From VAZQ01 sp963771845 (GTDB taxonomy: Bacteria > Pseudomonadota > Alphaproteobacteria > Rhizobiales > Xanthobacteraceae), in assembly GCA_963771845.1 (NCBI GenBank), contig CAVYVC010000035.1, forward strand, positions 102,866 to 166,865: DNA of 64,000 nt, in the 5' to 3' direction. The position numbers were made by a program, and so were the translations under genes. Positions 36,057 through 44,945 of the stretch are shown piece after piece (the first letter of the stretch is position 1; every line of letters starts with the position of its first letter). The notes beneath the pieces are model-generated. The model saw nothing but the letters and a program-made list of their open reading frames with translations, had not been told where the DNA came from and ran no database searches.

Positions 36057-36580
36057 GCCGGGCTCCTGCTGGTCGCTTGCGAAGCTTGCGCATTTGCACG
36101 CGCAGCGCCTGACTGACGCGCCGCAATCAGCACGGCGTCGACGATAGCCTGATAGCCGCTGCATCGGCAGATATTGCCGGACAACGCCTCGCGCACTTCT
36201 CGTTCTGTCGGATTGGGATTGTCCCGCAGGAGCTCGATCGCGGTGATGAGCATGCCGGGCGTGCAATATCCGCACTGCAAGGCGAAGTTCTCGAGAAAGA
36301 TCTGTTGCAGCGGATGCCGCGTGCCATCCTCCGCGCGCAGACCTTCAACGGTGACGACATCGGCGCCGTCCGCCTGCACCGCGAGTGTGAGGCACGAGCG
36401 CGCGCTGCGGCCATCGAGCGAAATCGTGCAGGCGCCGCACACGCCATGCTCGCAACCGAGATGCGTGCCCGTGAGATGCAGATGCTCGCGCAGAAAGTCC
36501 GCCAGAGAAAGGCGAACCGGTACGGTCCTTTCGTAGACCCTGCCGTTCACAGTCACGCAGATACGATGCTCTCTAGCCAA
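36053..36580 (-). CDS. [2Fe-2S] subunit of molybdenum hydroxylase (small, S)
   Basis: 175 aa. Plant-type cluster: LGCEHGVCGACTISLDGRSARSCL; second cluster: QCGYCTPGMLITAIELL and NICRCSGYQAIVDAV. All eight Cys are present. TTG 36580 preceded by CAGGAGGACAAG gives LAREHRICVTVNGRVYER, the usual N-terminus; the 67 upstream codons overlap the M gene and are rejected. It passes electrons from Mo to FAD. Coupled to M (8-base overlap) and L (4-base overlap). Confidence 0.9.
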   Translation of the reverse strand: MAREHRICVTVNGRVYERTVPVRLSLADFLREHLHLTGTHLGCEHGVCGACTISLDGRSARSCLTLAVQADGADVVTVEGLRAEDGTRHPLQQIFLENFALQCGYCTPGMLITAIELLRDNPNPTEREVREALSGNICRCSGYQAIVDAVLIAARQSGAARANAQASQATSRSPA

Positions 36581-37460
36581 CTTGTCCTCCTGCGCGGGCG
36601 AAGGCCGTTTCAAGAGCGCGCTGGGTGAGCACGCCGGCGAGATGCCTGCGATAGCGGGCAGATGCGTGAATGTCGCCGGCCGGATCGACATCGACGACCA
36701 CCTTCGCGGCCGCTTCGGCAAAGCCATCCTTGTATTGTTTCGGATCCAGCCGCCGCCCGGAGAGCGTTTGCTCGGCAGCATATGCGCGAAACGGACCCTG
36801 GCCCATGCCGAGGATGGTCAGCCGCACGTGATCGCAGATCTCGTCCCGCATCGTGAGCGTTGCTGCCGCGCCGGCGATGGCGAAGTCGCCGAGCCGGCGG
36901 GCGAACTCTACAAATGCCGATCCCGTCCGAGCCGGCGGCCGCGGATAGCGCAACTCCACCACCATTTCTCCGGGCTCCAGCGCGTTCGACAGCGTACCGG
37001 TGAAGAATTCCTGCGCCCGCAGCTCGCGGCAGCCTGCCTTGCCGGCAATCACAACCGTGCCACCCATCGTGACCAGAACACTGGGGTGCTCCGCCGCCGG
37101 ATCATTGTGAGAGACGCTGCCGCAAACGGTCCCGCGATTTCTGATCGCCATGTGCGCGACTTGCCTGGTCGCCTCCGCAAGCAATGGCCAACCCCTGCAC
37201 ACGTCAGGGCTGCGCAACAGATCGGCGTGCCGGACCAGGGCGCCGACCGTCAGACAGTCCTTCTCGGCGCGCAGATCGTTGAGGGCTTCGATGCGATTGA
37301 TGTCCACAACGACAGCGGGGCTAAGGATGCGCAGGTTGAGCATGGGCACCAGGCTCTGGCCGCCGGCCAGCACTCTGCCCTCCTGCCCGGCATCGTCCAG
37401 AATATGCAGGGCCTCCTTGAGGTCACGTGGCACGTAGTAGTCGAACCAGGCGGGCTTCAA
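36573..37460 (-). CDS. FAD-binding subunit of molybdenum hydroxylase (medium, M)
   Basis: 295 aa from TTG 37460 (LKPAWFDYYVPRDLKEAL). FAD-binding motif AGGQSLVPMLNLRILSP and RNRGTVCGSVSHNDPAAEHPSVLV are diagnostic of the CoxM/CutM type; the C-terminal domain follows. Alternative start 37520 is longer by 20 residues. First gene of the M-S-L operon and the likely site of electron transfer out of the enzyme, perhaps to the cytochrome c encoded upstream. Confidence 0.9.
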   Translation of the reverse strand: MKPAWFDYYVPRDLKEALHILDDAGQEGRVLAGGQSLVPMLNLRILSPAVVVDINRIEALNDLRAEKDCLTVGALVRHADLLRSPDVCRGWPLLAEATRQVAHMAIRNRGTVCGSVSHNDPAAEHPSVLVTMGGTVVIAGKAGCRELRAQEFFTGTLSNALEPGEMVVELRYPRPPARTGSAFVEFARRLGDFAIAGAAATLTMRDEICDHVRLTILGMGQGPFRAYAAEQTLSGRRLDPKQYKDGFAEAAAKVVVDVDPAGDIHASARYRRHLAGVLTQRALETAFARAGGQVG

Positions 37461-37851
37461 CGGTAAATCCAATCCCCAGCAGACAGGAGCGAGATGCGAC
37501 GGTGGGCGATCGCGGCTCACTCGGCCCTATCCCATCTCTGGGAGTGCTTGGCAACTGACCAATGAGGAAATCGCCTGGAAGAGAAACGGCACGCGTGAAT
37601 ATCAACAACTTGCGGTTCGCAGCCTGGCGAGCCAGCGCCCCGTCGAACCCTTGCATGCGGTGCAGCCTGATCGCCCACGCTTTCGCGGCGGCTCGAGCCT
37701 CACTCTTGGCGCAATGAAGACGTTAACGAAATGATTTAGCCGCTCCGTACAAATCGGACTGCCTACGTTGAAGGTCCGATTCCGCCTGTAAGGCTGAGCC
37801 CAAACGACTGGAGTGCCATTACCGGATTCATCCACCGCAGCAACGCCGAAT
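37461..37851. other. Intergenic region, no gene seen
   Basis: About 390 bases between the M subunit and the cytochrome c gene. No start/stop frame here resembles a protein and no tRNA-like structure was seen. It should hold the M-S-L promoter. Base composition is lower in GC between about 37560 and 37860 than in the flanking genes. Confidence 0.5.
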
Positions 37852-38175
37852 TCACTTGAGACTGAGAATGTAAGCAACAATGTCTGCCAATTCATCGGGA
37901 TCGAGTACTAGGTTAGGCATGGTCTGGTGTGATGTATGGAGCGCCGCGGACAATGCGGTCGCGGTCATTCCGGGAACGGATGCAATGGCTTGAAACGCAG
38001 GGGCATCGCCGTTGGGGGATTGGGTTTGTTGTTTTTCCACTCCATGACACCGCGCACAGACCTGCTGGGCCAAGGCAAGCCCTCGGCCCGCCGAGCCGAC
38101 CTCTTGCGCTGCGCTGTGTCTTGACGCGATCGGAAACGCAATCATCGCTGCCAAGAAAATATACCTCCAGACCAT
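37852..38175 (-). CDS. Class I c-type cytochrome
   Basis: 107 aa. Signal peptide MVWRYIFLAAMIAFPIASRHSAAQ, one heme site CARCHG near residue 40, probable axial Met in HQTMPNLVLDPDELADIVAYILSLK. Soluble periplasmic electron carrier. Same strand and upstream of the molybdenum hydroxylase operon by 391 bases; such cytochromes are often the electron acceptor of periplasmic or membrane-linked Mo hydroxylases, but the distance makes the link uncertain. Confidence 0.87.
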   Translation of the reverse strand: MVWRYIFLAAMIAFPIASRHSAAQEVGSAGRGLALAQQVCARCHGVEKQQTQSPNGDAPAFQAIASVPGMTATALSAALHTSHQTMPNLVLDPDELADIVAYILSLK

Positions 38176-38318
38176 GGTGGAAGCTCCAATATTGTCGCTG
38201 ACAATGCTCGAAAATCGATCGCCTCAAGCCTCTGCGGCGCATTACCTGTATCCGAGAAAGTCCCGTTTAAATCTCCTCGGTGCCCCTTGTGTCGAGACCG
38301 CAGCCAATGACGCATGAA

Positions 38319-38873
38319 CTAAATCGCTGCGAGACCACCAAAGAACATAGATGTGAGGAGGGCGGAATCGGCGATCATTAGCATCAGACAAATCAGCCCG
38401 AACGCCGCAACAATTCCACCTCCGAGCACTTGCCTTTTCAGCTCTTCGGGGGTGCGCCGGTTGATCACACATTCGGCCGGATTATCGAGATTGTAGTAGA
38501 CAGTAATGATTGCATCCTTCGCATATGCGCGATGGATCCGCTCCGCCTCGGATTGCGAGACCGACGTAAACTCGCCCGACCAATCAAACTTGTCAGCGCG
38601 GTATTGTTTTTCGTTCGCCTCATAGCGATAAACGATTCTTACGAAATATCGCGTCAAATCTAGCATTTGGGTGCGGAAAAAGTATTTTGCGGCGGAATCA
38701 TAAGCACGGTATCGCGCTGGCCTCATGCGAATTTCAGACTCCACAATCTGGCCCCTTGTCGCAGTCCAGTGCTTGCCCCGTTGCGCTTTTAACAGCCAAC
38801 GTACGATCCGATAGGCACAGCCGAACACCACGTAAAACGAAAAAATCGAAAGTGCCGCAAGAATGATATTCAT
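38319..38873 (-). CDS. DUF3592 membrane protein
   Basis: 184 aa from ATG 38873 (MNIILAALSIFSFYVVFGCAYRIV), preceded by AAAGGAAGATTGGCC. One N-terminal helix, a beta-rich loop (TATRGQIVESEIRMRPAR, FVRIVYRYEANEKQYRADKF, ITVYYNLDNPAECVINRRT) and a C-terminal helix pair (VAAFGLICLMLMIADSALLTSMFFGGL). The loop pattern RxxVxYxYxVxGxxYxGxx and YNPxNPxxSVL-like element is that of DUF3592. Function unknown. The strand upstream to 39005 is open but not domain-like. Confidence 0.78.
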   Translation of the reverse strand: MNIILAALSIFSFYVVFGCAYRIVRWLLKAQRGKHWTATRGQIVESEIRMRPARYRAYDSAAKYFFRTQMLDLTRYFVRIVYRYEANEKQYRADKFDWSGEFTSVSQSEAERIHRAYAKDAIITVYYNLDNPAECVINRRTPEELKRQVLGGGIVAAFGLICLMLMIADSALLTSMFFGGLAAI

Positions 38874-39328
38874 GGCCAATCTTCCTTTGCGGTCCCCGTG
38901 CGGCGTGGGACGGGCCTGGCCGTTCGGCAGAACAGGCCGGGTCCAGCACTGATGTGACTGTGAATACAAGAGCAAACATTCAGTGTTCGCCTTGATTTTA
39001 ATCAACGCGGCCCTTCAAAAATATAGTTGAGGGCTGGGTTCTCGACAGAGCAAAAAAGGCCAAGCCCCAGCGGCTCCAGCTCTGCAGTGCAGAAGCGGCT
39101 CACGCACCGCAAGCAAATCGTACTCCGGGCCGCTCACGGCCGGCCTATGCCATGGCTACGGGATATCCCTTATGTAGTTTTGCTGAATTTTCGAACTTCC
39201 GAATGGGCAGTACCTCTAGCGCATAATGGAGCTCGGGGGAGTGTCATGTTCGTACCGACGGATATCATTGTAATGGCAACGATGGCACTCGCCCTGGGGG
39301 GCGCTTTGCGCCCATCCCGGGTGAGGGG
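38874..39328. other. Intergenic region, no gene seen
   Basis: 455 bases between the DUF3592 gene and the end of the first TIR gene. A weak plus-strand frame (39027-39332) lacks any recognisable protein feature and its tail is antisense to nothing. I see no RNA gene or palindrome. Confidence 0.4.
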
Positions 39329-40636
39329 CTAATTCGCGCAACTGACCACAGAAAATCCGCCGCATGTTTGCAGGTCACAGGTCTTCCTGTCGCCCAGCGC
39401 GTAGGTTGGAGACACGTAAACCCACTGCAATTGCGTGCTGCGTGCAAAACCGTTCTGCTGACACCAGGCGAGCGCGGCCGGATCGTCGCATGCGCGGGCG
39501 AAGTAAAGACACCGATCAATGCGCTTGCCCATCAATGTGGGGTCGTGAAAAGTGTAGCTCGGTGGGTCCGCAGCCGCGATCTTGAACGCGCGGCTCATGT
39601 CGACAAAGAACAATTGCTGCTGCGATCTCTCCATGCAGCCAAGCGCAAAGTCGATCTTGGCGCGCAGATTGCCCATCAGCAAATCTGGATTGCCTTGCCG
39701 ATCCGCCCAGGCTTTGTGGCCCAACCATTGCAGTGACGGCGCTCCGGGATCGCCATTAAAGCAACTCGCGCTCGGCGCATAGTGCGCGATCACGACGGAA
39801 AGCGTTGCAAACGTACGCGCAAATTGCTCGATGCGGCCTGAGCTGCACGCAAAGTATCCGCTCACGGCGCTTTTGAGAGCATCGCGCAGTGCGTTGCCTG
39901 GCTCGGGAATCTTGGTCTCGTCGAGCACAGCACGGCTGGCGCAGCCCTGGGCGAGCGAGGGATCCTCGGTTGTCGTGTTTGTCGGCCCGGTGTTGCGGTT
40001 GCTGGCGGGCGGAGAAGTTTGCCCGCCGGGATGGACGAACCAGAGCCCGGCGGCAACGGCTACGGCGCCCAGACCTGCAGATACGAGTGCAAGGACCGCC
40101 GTTCTGCCGCCGTGCGGCAACTTCGCAGCTGCCGCGGCGTTTGCGGCAGCCGTTGGCGTGATCGCAGGAGGCGGCGCCGGCACAATGCGGTCCAGCGAAC
40201 GGATGAGGCGCTCCATATGGGCATGAAAATCACGTCCGGTTTCCACCTCGGCTGCATTGCGGAACGCGAAATCTTTGAGGCTTTCCGGAAGGTCTTCCGG
40301 CCGCGGCATGGTCGCGTTGTTGACCAGAACGGGGACGACCGGAATGTTCTTTTGCAGCGCCGTCTCGACCTCGATGCGCACCGGATCGCTCTCGTCCTTG
40401 ATGCGCCAGTGTCCGCCGTTAGGCGGACCGAGCCATTTCGGACCAACCACGACAATAACCACGTCGCTGCTCAGAAGGGCGTTTTTGATGTGCTCGCGAA
40501 AATCAGTCCCGAACGGGATATTGTCGATATCCATGAACAGGGAATCTTCGCCGAAATGCGACGCCAACCGGTCGCGGATGCGACCGGCGATCGCATCCGA
40601 GTCCGACCGGCGATACGAAATCACGATCTTCGCCAT
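39329..40636 (-). CDS. TIR-domain transmembrane protein with extracytoplasmic C-terminal domain (paralogue A)
   Basis: 435 aa. Residues 1-150 form a TIR domain (IVISYRRSDSDAIAGRIRDRL, VFMDIDNIPFG-like box, VVIVVVGPKWLGP) with a Glu at 89 in DPVRIEVETAL, the helix that carries the NADase Glu in catalytic TIRs. An Ala/Pro linker leads to a single membrane helix at about 180-200 (TAVLALVSAGLGAVAVAAGLWF). The remaining 220 residues, with eight or more Cys (FACSSGRIEQ, ASCFNGDPG, CLYFARACDDPAALAWCQQNG), should be periplasmic. The topology suggests outside sensing with an inside TIR output. Paralogue B is at 46737-48770. Ligand and output unknown. Confidence 0.85.
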   Translation of the reverse strand: MAKIVISYRRSDSDAIAGRIRDRLASHFGEDSLFMDIDNIPFGTDFREHIKNALLSSDVVIVVVGPKWLGPPNGGHWRIKDESDPVRIEVETALQKNIPVVPVLVNNATMPRPEDLPESLKDFAFRNAAEVETGRDFHAHMERLIRSLDRIVPAPPPAITPTAAANAAAAAKLPHGGRTAVLALVSAGLGAVAVAAGLWFVHPGGQTSPPASNRNTGPTNTTTEDPSLAQGCASRAVLDETKIPEPGNALRDALKSAVSGYFACSSGRIEQFARTFATLSVVIAHYAPSASCFNGDPGAPSLQWLGHKAWADRQGNPDLLMGNLRAKIDFALGCMERSQQQLFFVDMSRAFKIAAADPPSYTFHDPTLMGKRIDRCLYFARACDDPAALAWCQQNGFARSTQLQWVYVSPTYALGDRKTCDLQTCGGFSVVSCAN

Positions 40637-40786
40637 CCGCTGAGGCTCTTGAGCGGCAAAACCAATAAGTCATAACCTGCGCAGGCTCAAAGCGTCGCCC
40701 GCGCGGCGTGCGCAGCAGGCTATAGCACAAGTCAACCAGAGACTGGGCGCTGGGAGCTCATGCATCGAAGGAGGAAATGCCGCGTG

Positions 40787-42037
40787 ATGATGCGAATACT
40801 GGCGACCATGATGCTGCTCGTCGTTTTGCTGCTGCCGGCGGCGGACACCACGGCTGCGGCAGAACCGGTGAAGGTCGGGTTTAGTCTTGGCCTGACCGGC
40901 GCAAACGCGCCGAACGGCAAGCAGCTCCTCATTGCTCTGGAAATATGGCGCGACGACGTAAACGCCAAAGGTGGCCTGCTTGGACGCCCGGTGGAGCTCG
41001 TCTACTACGATGACCAGACCAATCCAGCGAACGAAAACAACATCTACACCAAGCTCATCGATGTGGACAAAGTCGAGCTTCTGCTTGGGCCATACGGCAC
41101 AAACCAGATCAGCGCGGCGCTTCCTCTGCTCGCCCCGAGAAATCTGACCACCATCGGCATCCTGGGCACCGGTGCCAACAGCGACGTTCACTATCGCAAT
41201 TATTTCTCGATGATCCCGCTCGGCCCGGACCCCAAGCGCGAGTTCTCGCGCGGATTTTTCGAAGTCGCCGCGGCACAGAACCCCAAGCCGCAGACGGTGG
41301 CGCTGGTCGGAGCCGATGCCGAGTTCGGCAAGAACGGCACCGACGGAGCGCGCGACAACGCGAACGCAGCCGGCTTCAAGATCGTTTACGATCAGCGCTA
41401 CCCGCCCGCCATCACCGACCTCGCGCCGGTCGCCCGCGCGATCAAGGCCGCAAACCCCGACATCGTGTTTGTTGCAGCGTATCCCCCGGACACGGTGGGA
41501 TTTGTACGCGCGGCGAGCGAGGCGGGCCTGGTGCCGAAAATCATGGGCGGCACCATGATCGGGCTCCTCGCGACGCCGTTGAAAATGCAGCTCGGGCCCC
41601 TGATGAACGGCTACCTGAACAACGCGGAAGTGTTCGTGCCGATTGCAACCTTCGATTTTCCGGGCGTGAAAGATCTGCTGGAAAAATACCGCGAGCGGGC
41701 GAAAGGGCAGGGGGTCGATCCGTTCGGCTACAACTTCGCGCCGTACGGCTATGCCGCCGGGCAAGTGCTCGCCCAGGCGGTGGCAGGAAGCGCGAGCTTC
41801 GACCACGCCAGGATCGCCGATTATCTTCGCAGCCACGCATTGCATACCGTCGTGGGCGAGATCGCGTTCGGCAAGGATGGCGAATGGACGAAGCCGCGCA
41901 TGGTGCTCACGCAATGGCAAGGCCTTGCCGGCAACGCGCTGTCGGAGATCACTGATCTGAAAAAATGGGTCGTGGTCTGGCCGCCGGAACATAAAACCGG
42001 GAACTTGATCTACCCGTTCGCCGCGGCGCGGAAGTGA
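40787..42037 (+). CDS. LivJ-type periplasmic substrate-binding protein
   Basis: 416 aa from ATG 40787; AGGAGGAAA lies about 10 bases before it, so the ATG at 40760 is less likely. Signal peptide MRILATMMLLVVLLLPAADTTAAAEP. Type I periplasmic fold: VKVGFSLGLTGANAPNGKQLLIALEIWRDDVNAKGGLLGRPVELVYYDDQTNP, VELLLGPYGTNQISAALPLL, VALVGADAEFGKNGTDGAR. An orphan HAAT receptor with no permease beside it; it could serve the livHM system at 4-7.5 kb. Divergent from TIR paralogue A. Confidence 0.9.
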   Translation: MMRILATMMLLVVLLLPAADTTAAAEPVKVGFSLGLTGANAPNGKQLLIALEIWRDDVNAKGGLLGRPVELVYYDDQTNPANENNIYTKLIDVDKVELLLGPYGTNQISAALPLLAPRNLTTIGILGTGANSDVHYRNYFSMIPLGPDPKREFSRGFFEVAAAQNPKPQTVALVGADAEFGKNGTDGARDNANAAGFKIVYDQRYPPAITDLAPVARAIKAANPDIVFVAAYPPDTVGFVRAASEAGLVPKIMGGTMIGLLATPLKMQLGPLMNGYLNNAEVFVPIATFDFPGVKDLLEKYRERAKGQGVDPFGYNFAPYGYAAGQVLAQAVAGSASFDHARIADYLRSHALHTVVGEIAFGKDGEWTKPRMVLTQWQGLAGNALSEITDLKKWVVVWPPEHKTGNLIYPFAAARK

Positions 42038-42225
42038 TACGGTGACGCGGAGGACGTAAGCGGGGCCGCCCGCTACGCGGAAAGAGAGAAGCCTATCGGT
42101 CTATACAACTCAAGGTTAGTAATTTTTCGGAATGAATTGAAATCCTCCAATGAAATCAGTGGGCTTTTTGCGATGCCGCCATCGCCGCGATAGCGTAACC
42201 GCCGACAAACCGAACCCGAACGGCC

Positions 42226-43155
42226 TTAGCGAGCAACAGCAGCCGTGTAATAGCTCAGATCGATATATTTTTCGGGCTGTGCGAGAAATTTCTGCGGTTG
42301 TGCGTATTCGGTTCGCAGCCGCAGCACTGTGGCTGCGCCCTCATCGTCGATTTGCGCCTGGGGATGAAAGCCATGGCGGGCATCAAGCAGAATGTCGCAA
42401 GTCGCTTGCGCGATCTCCTGACCGAGCGTGGGCACATGCTGGAGCAGCAAATCACGCGCATTAGCACGATTGTTGCTGCGATAAAGCCAGTCGAGTGCTT
42501 CCAGATAGGCCTGGATGAAGCGAACGAGAACGTCCCTGTTCGCACCTGCCCAAGCGCGACGCGCCGTTCCCGAAATGCCCTGATAGCGCGGCAGCAGATC
42601 GCAGGCGCTCTGGAGCACCCGTAAGCTCGACGCTGCCCCCATCAATTCAAACGGGGTGACGAGGAGGGTTCCTGCGTGCTTGCGCGCTTGCAAGGCCTGG
42701 AATTGCTGCAGCGCGCCGCCCGCGCGCTCGAAGGTCACTTCGCTTTCGCTCACGCCATTGAGCGCCAGCATCTTGCGCAGAACAAACGCGAAGCCCGTGG
42801 TCATGGCGTCAACCGAGAGCGTCTTGCCTCTGAGATCGGCGTAAGCTTGGATCTCGGGGAGAACGACAAGGCGCAAAAAGCCGTTGTCTCCGCCCATGAA
42901 GGCAAACAGGTCAGGCTCGCCCGCGACCGGTTGCTCGCCCTGTCCTTCCACATAGGCGACGATATTGTCGAAGGCGGTGAGGCCGATGTCCCATTTGCCC
43001 GTGATGAGGCCGCTGAGTTGCTCGACCGAATTCGCGGTATAGGCGAGATCGAGCTCGATATCGCGTGCCCGCAGGAAGCCATGCGCCATCGCGGTCCACA
43101 GTGGAAGGTTGAAGCCGCCGGGAAAGACGATTGCGCTGACGCGGTCCATGGCCAT
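42226..43155 (-). CDS. NMT1/THI5-like substrate-binding protein without signal peptide
   Basis: 309 aa. Type II periplasmic fold: FPGGFNLPLWTAMAHGFLRARDIELDLAYTANSVEQLSGLITGKWDIGLTAFDN, GGDNGFLRLVVLPEIQAYADLRGKTLSVDAMTTGFAFVLRKML. These are landmarks of SsuA/TauA/THI5-like proteins. There is no hydrophobic N-terminus (MAMDRVSAIVF), so it is either cytoplasmic or missing its leader. No transport partners adjacent. ATG preceded by GGGGGAAATTC. Confidence 0.82.
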   Translation of the reverse strand: MAMDRVSAIVFPGGFNLPLWTAMAHGFLRARDIELDLAYTANSVEQLSGLITGKWDIGLTAFDNIVAYVEGQGEQPVAGEPDLFAFMGGDNGFLRLVVLPEIQAYADLRGKTLSVDAMTTGFAFVLRKMLALNGVSESEVTFERAGGALQQFQALQARKHAGTLLVTPFELMGAASSLRVLQSACDLLPRYQGISGTARRAWAGANRDVLVRFIQAYLEALDWLYRSNNRANARDLLLQHVPTLGQEIAQATCDILLDARHGFHPQAQIDDEGAATVLRLRTEYAQPQKFLAQPEKYIDLSYYTAAVAR

Positions 43156-43236
43156 GAATTTCCCCCGAATGACGTAGTCTGGCGAGTGTTGACGCTACAG
43201 CTCAACACGAAGTCACGGCCCGATCTACCCTCCTTG

Positions 43237-43476
43237 TTAGCTGTCGCGGCGGGTCTCACCCCAGCGCCAGCGCGGCGGCTCGCCCTTTAACCAGCACACC
43301 GCAATTAAAAGCACGCACAGGACGGCGACATAGAGGAGAAAACCGCCAAGCTCAGTGCCGGGTGGAAAGAGGAACGCGCCTGACACGAGCAGCGCGGTGA
43401 AAGCGGCCATGCCACCCATCCCTGCCAGCAACTGGGGATGCCCCAGCCCCAGCCGTATCGCTTGGCGGGAAACCAA
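43237..43476 (-). CDS. Small two-helix membrane protein
   Basis: 79 aa. Two predicted helices: LLAGMGGMAAFTALLVSGAFLFP and LGGFLLYVAVLCVLLIAVCWL, with a basic tail. ATG or GTG start is possible near 43476. It lies 81 bases upstream of the preceding minus-strand receptor gene and could be cotranscribed with it. No family recognised. Confidence 0.5.
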   Translation of the reverse strand: MVSRQAIRLGLGHPQLLAGMGGMAAFTALLVSGAFLFPPGTELGGFLLYVAVLCVLLIAVCWLKGEPPRWRWGETRRDS

Positions 43477-43625
43477 TATTTCCGGTCGGATGACACTGAG
43501 GGGGATCCTCCGCTACACGCGCACGCTTGGCCGGAGCTGGGATGAGGCAACTTTTTTCGCGCGACATGCTGTGACATGATGATGCCAGTGCTCGACGCAA
43601 AGAGCCGTCGCGATGGGAGGATGCA

Positions 43626-44930
43626 ATGGACAAACACTGGTTGCTGTCTCGGCGCAAATTTCTGCACACCCTTGCCGGATCCGGTATCATCGCCGCCGGC
43701 GATCTTCCCTGGTGGGAAGCACCCCTGCTCGCGCCGCGCAAGGCCTTTGCCGCGGAGCCGGTGCGATTCCAGTTCAGCGTGCCGGAGCCGACGCGCATCA
43801 CGCTCGTCACCTCGCTGGTGCAGCGCTTCAATCAGTCGCAGAAGGATTTCGAAGTCAAAGTCGAATTCGTGCCGCAGGCGCAGGCGCGGCAGAAGCTGAT
43901 CAGCGCCGTAAGCGCGGGCAGCCCGCCCGACGTCTGCCAAATCTGGGACAACTGGGTCGGCCAGTTCCAGGGCATGGGCGCAGTCGAGGACCTCACCACC
44001 CGAGTCAAATCATGGAAGCACCGCGACGACGTGCAGGATACCGCCTGGCAGACCGTGAGCGCGGGCAACGCGATTGTCTCAATGCCGCTTGCGCTCACGC
44101 TTGATGGAATCTTCTACCGCACCGATCGGCTCAAGGAACTCGGCCTCAAAGAGCCCACGCCCGATTGGACCTGGGACGATTTCCTCAAGATCGCACAAGC
44201 CTTCACCAAGGCGAGCGAAAACCGCTACGGCTACGGGATGCGCGGCGCCGGCACTTGGTCGGTCCTCTATCCGAGCGAATTTGCCTACGCCAACGGCGCC
44301 GCAGTTCTCAAGGACGGCAAGCTCACGATCAATTCGAAGGAGGCCGTCGATGCTCTGTCCTGGTATCTCAACCTCGCGCTCAAGCACAAGGTGACGCCCC
44401 CCAGCGCCGCGACCGACGGCTTCGTCGAAATTGTCGAGACCTTCGGACGCGGCATCACCAGCATGTACCAGCACAATTCCGGCTCGGTCGGCCAGCAGAA
44501 GAAGAATGTGGGAGCGGCGAATTTCGCCACCGTGCCGCTGCCTGTGGGGCCGGCAAAAAAGCGCGCATCGTTCTACTTCTCCGAGACGCTCACCATGTTC
44601 AAGGCCGGACGCAACAAGGAGGGCGCCTGGCAGTTCGTCAGCTTCATGCTCGATGATGAGCAAAGCCTCATGTACAACAAGACGCTCGGCCTCTTGCCGC
44701 CGCGCAAATCAATCATCTCCAAGCCGGACTTTGCCGATGATCCGGCGCTGCGCGGCTTCATCGCTTCCTTCCCGTTCGCGATCGTCAGCCCCTACCTCGC
44801 TTACCCCGGATGGGGCGGACGCATCGACTCCGATGGTGTACCCCTGATCCAGCAGGCGATTCTGGGAAAGATCTCGCCGCAGGAATGTCTCGATCGCTTT
44901 GCCGCCGTGCTCAAACAGGAAATGACCTGA
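43626..44930 (+). CDS. Extracellular solute-binding protein (family 1, sugar type), Tat-exported
   Basis: 434 aa. Tat signal LSRRKFLHTLAGSGIIAAG with the SRRKFL consensus. Mature protein: PEPTRITLVTSLVQRFNQSQKDFEVKVEFVPQAQARQKLISAVSAGSPPDVCQIWDN, a UgpB/MalE-like fold; KEPTPDWTWDDFLKIAQAFTK and GAWQFVSFMLDDEQS are family landmarks. It should deliver a carbohydrate or glycerol derivative to the two permeases that follow (16-base gap). ATG preceded by GGGAGGATGCA. Confidence 0.9.
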   Translation: MDKHWLLSRRKFLHTLAGSGIIAAGDLPWWEAPLLAPRKAFAAEPVRFQFSVPEPTRITLVTSLVQRFNQSQKDFEVKVEFVPQAQARQKLISAVSAGSPPDVCQIWDNWVGQFQGMGAVEDLTTRVKSWKHRDDVQDTAWQTVSAGNAIVSMPLALTLDGIFYRTDRLKELGLKEPTPDWTWDDFLKIAQAFTKASENRYGYGMRGAGTWSVLYPSEFAYANGAAVLKDGKLTINSKEAVDALSWYLNLALKHKVTPPSAATDGFVEIVETFGRGITSMYQHNSGSVGQQKKNVGAANFATVPLPVGPAKKRASFYFSETLTMFKAGRNKEGAWQFVSFMLDDEQSLMYNKTLGLLPPRKSIISKPDFADDPALRGFIASFPFAIVSPYLAYPGWGGRIDSDGVPLIQQAILGKISPQECLDRFAAVLKQEMT

Positions 44931-44945
44931 GCACTGACAACGTCG

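Noticed and set aside
34716..36116. 466-codon plus-strand frame
   Set aside because: Shadow of the molybdopterin subunit on the opposite strand.
39027..39332. Small plus-strand gene after the TIR gene
   Set aside because: Unstructured composition and no RBS or homologous feature.
40670..41992. 440-codon minus-strand frame
   Set aside because: Antisense to the LivJ-type receptor, which has a signal peptide and a good RBS.
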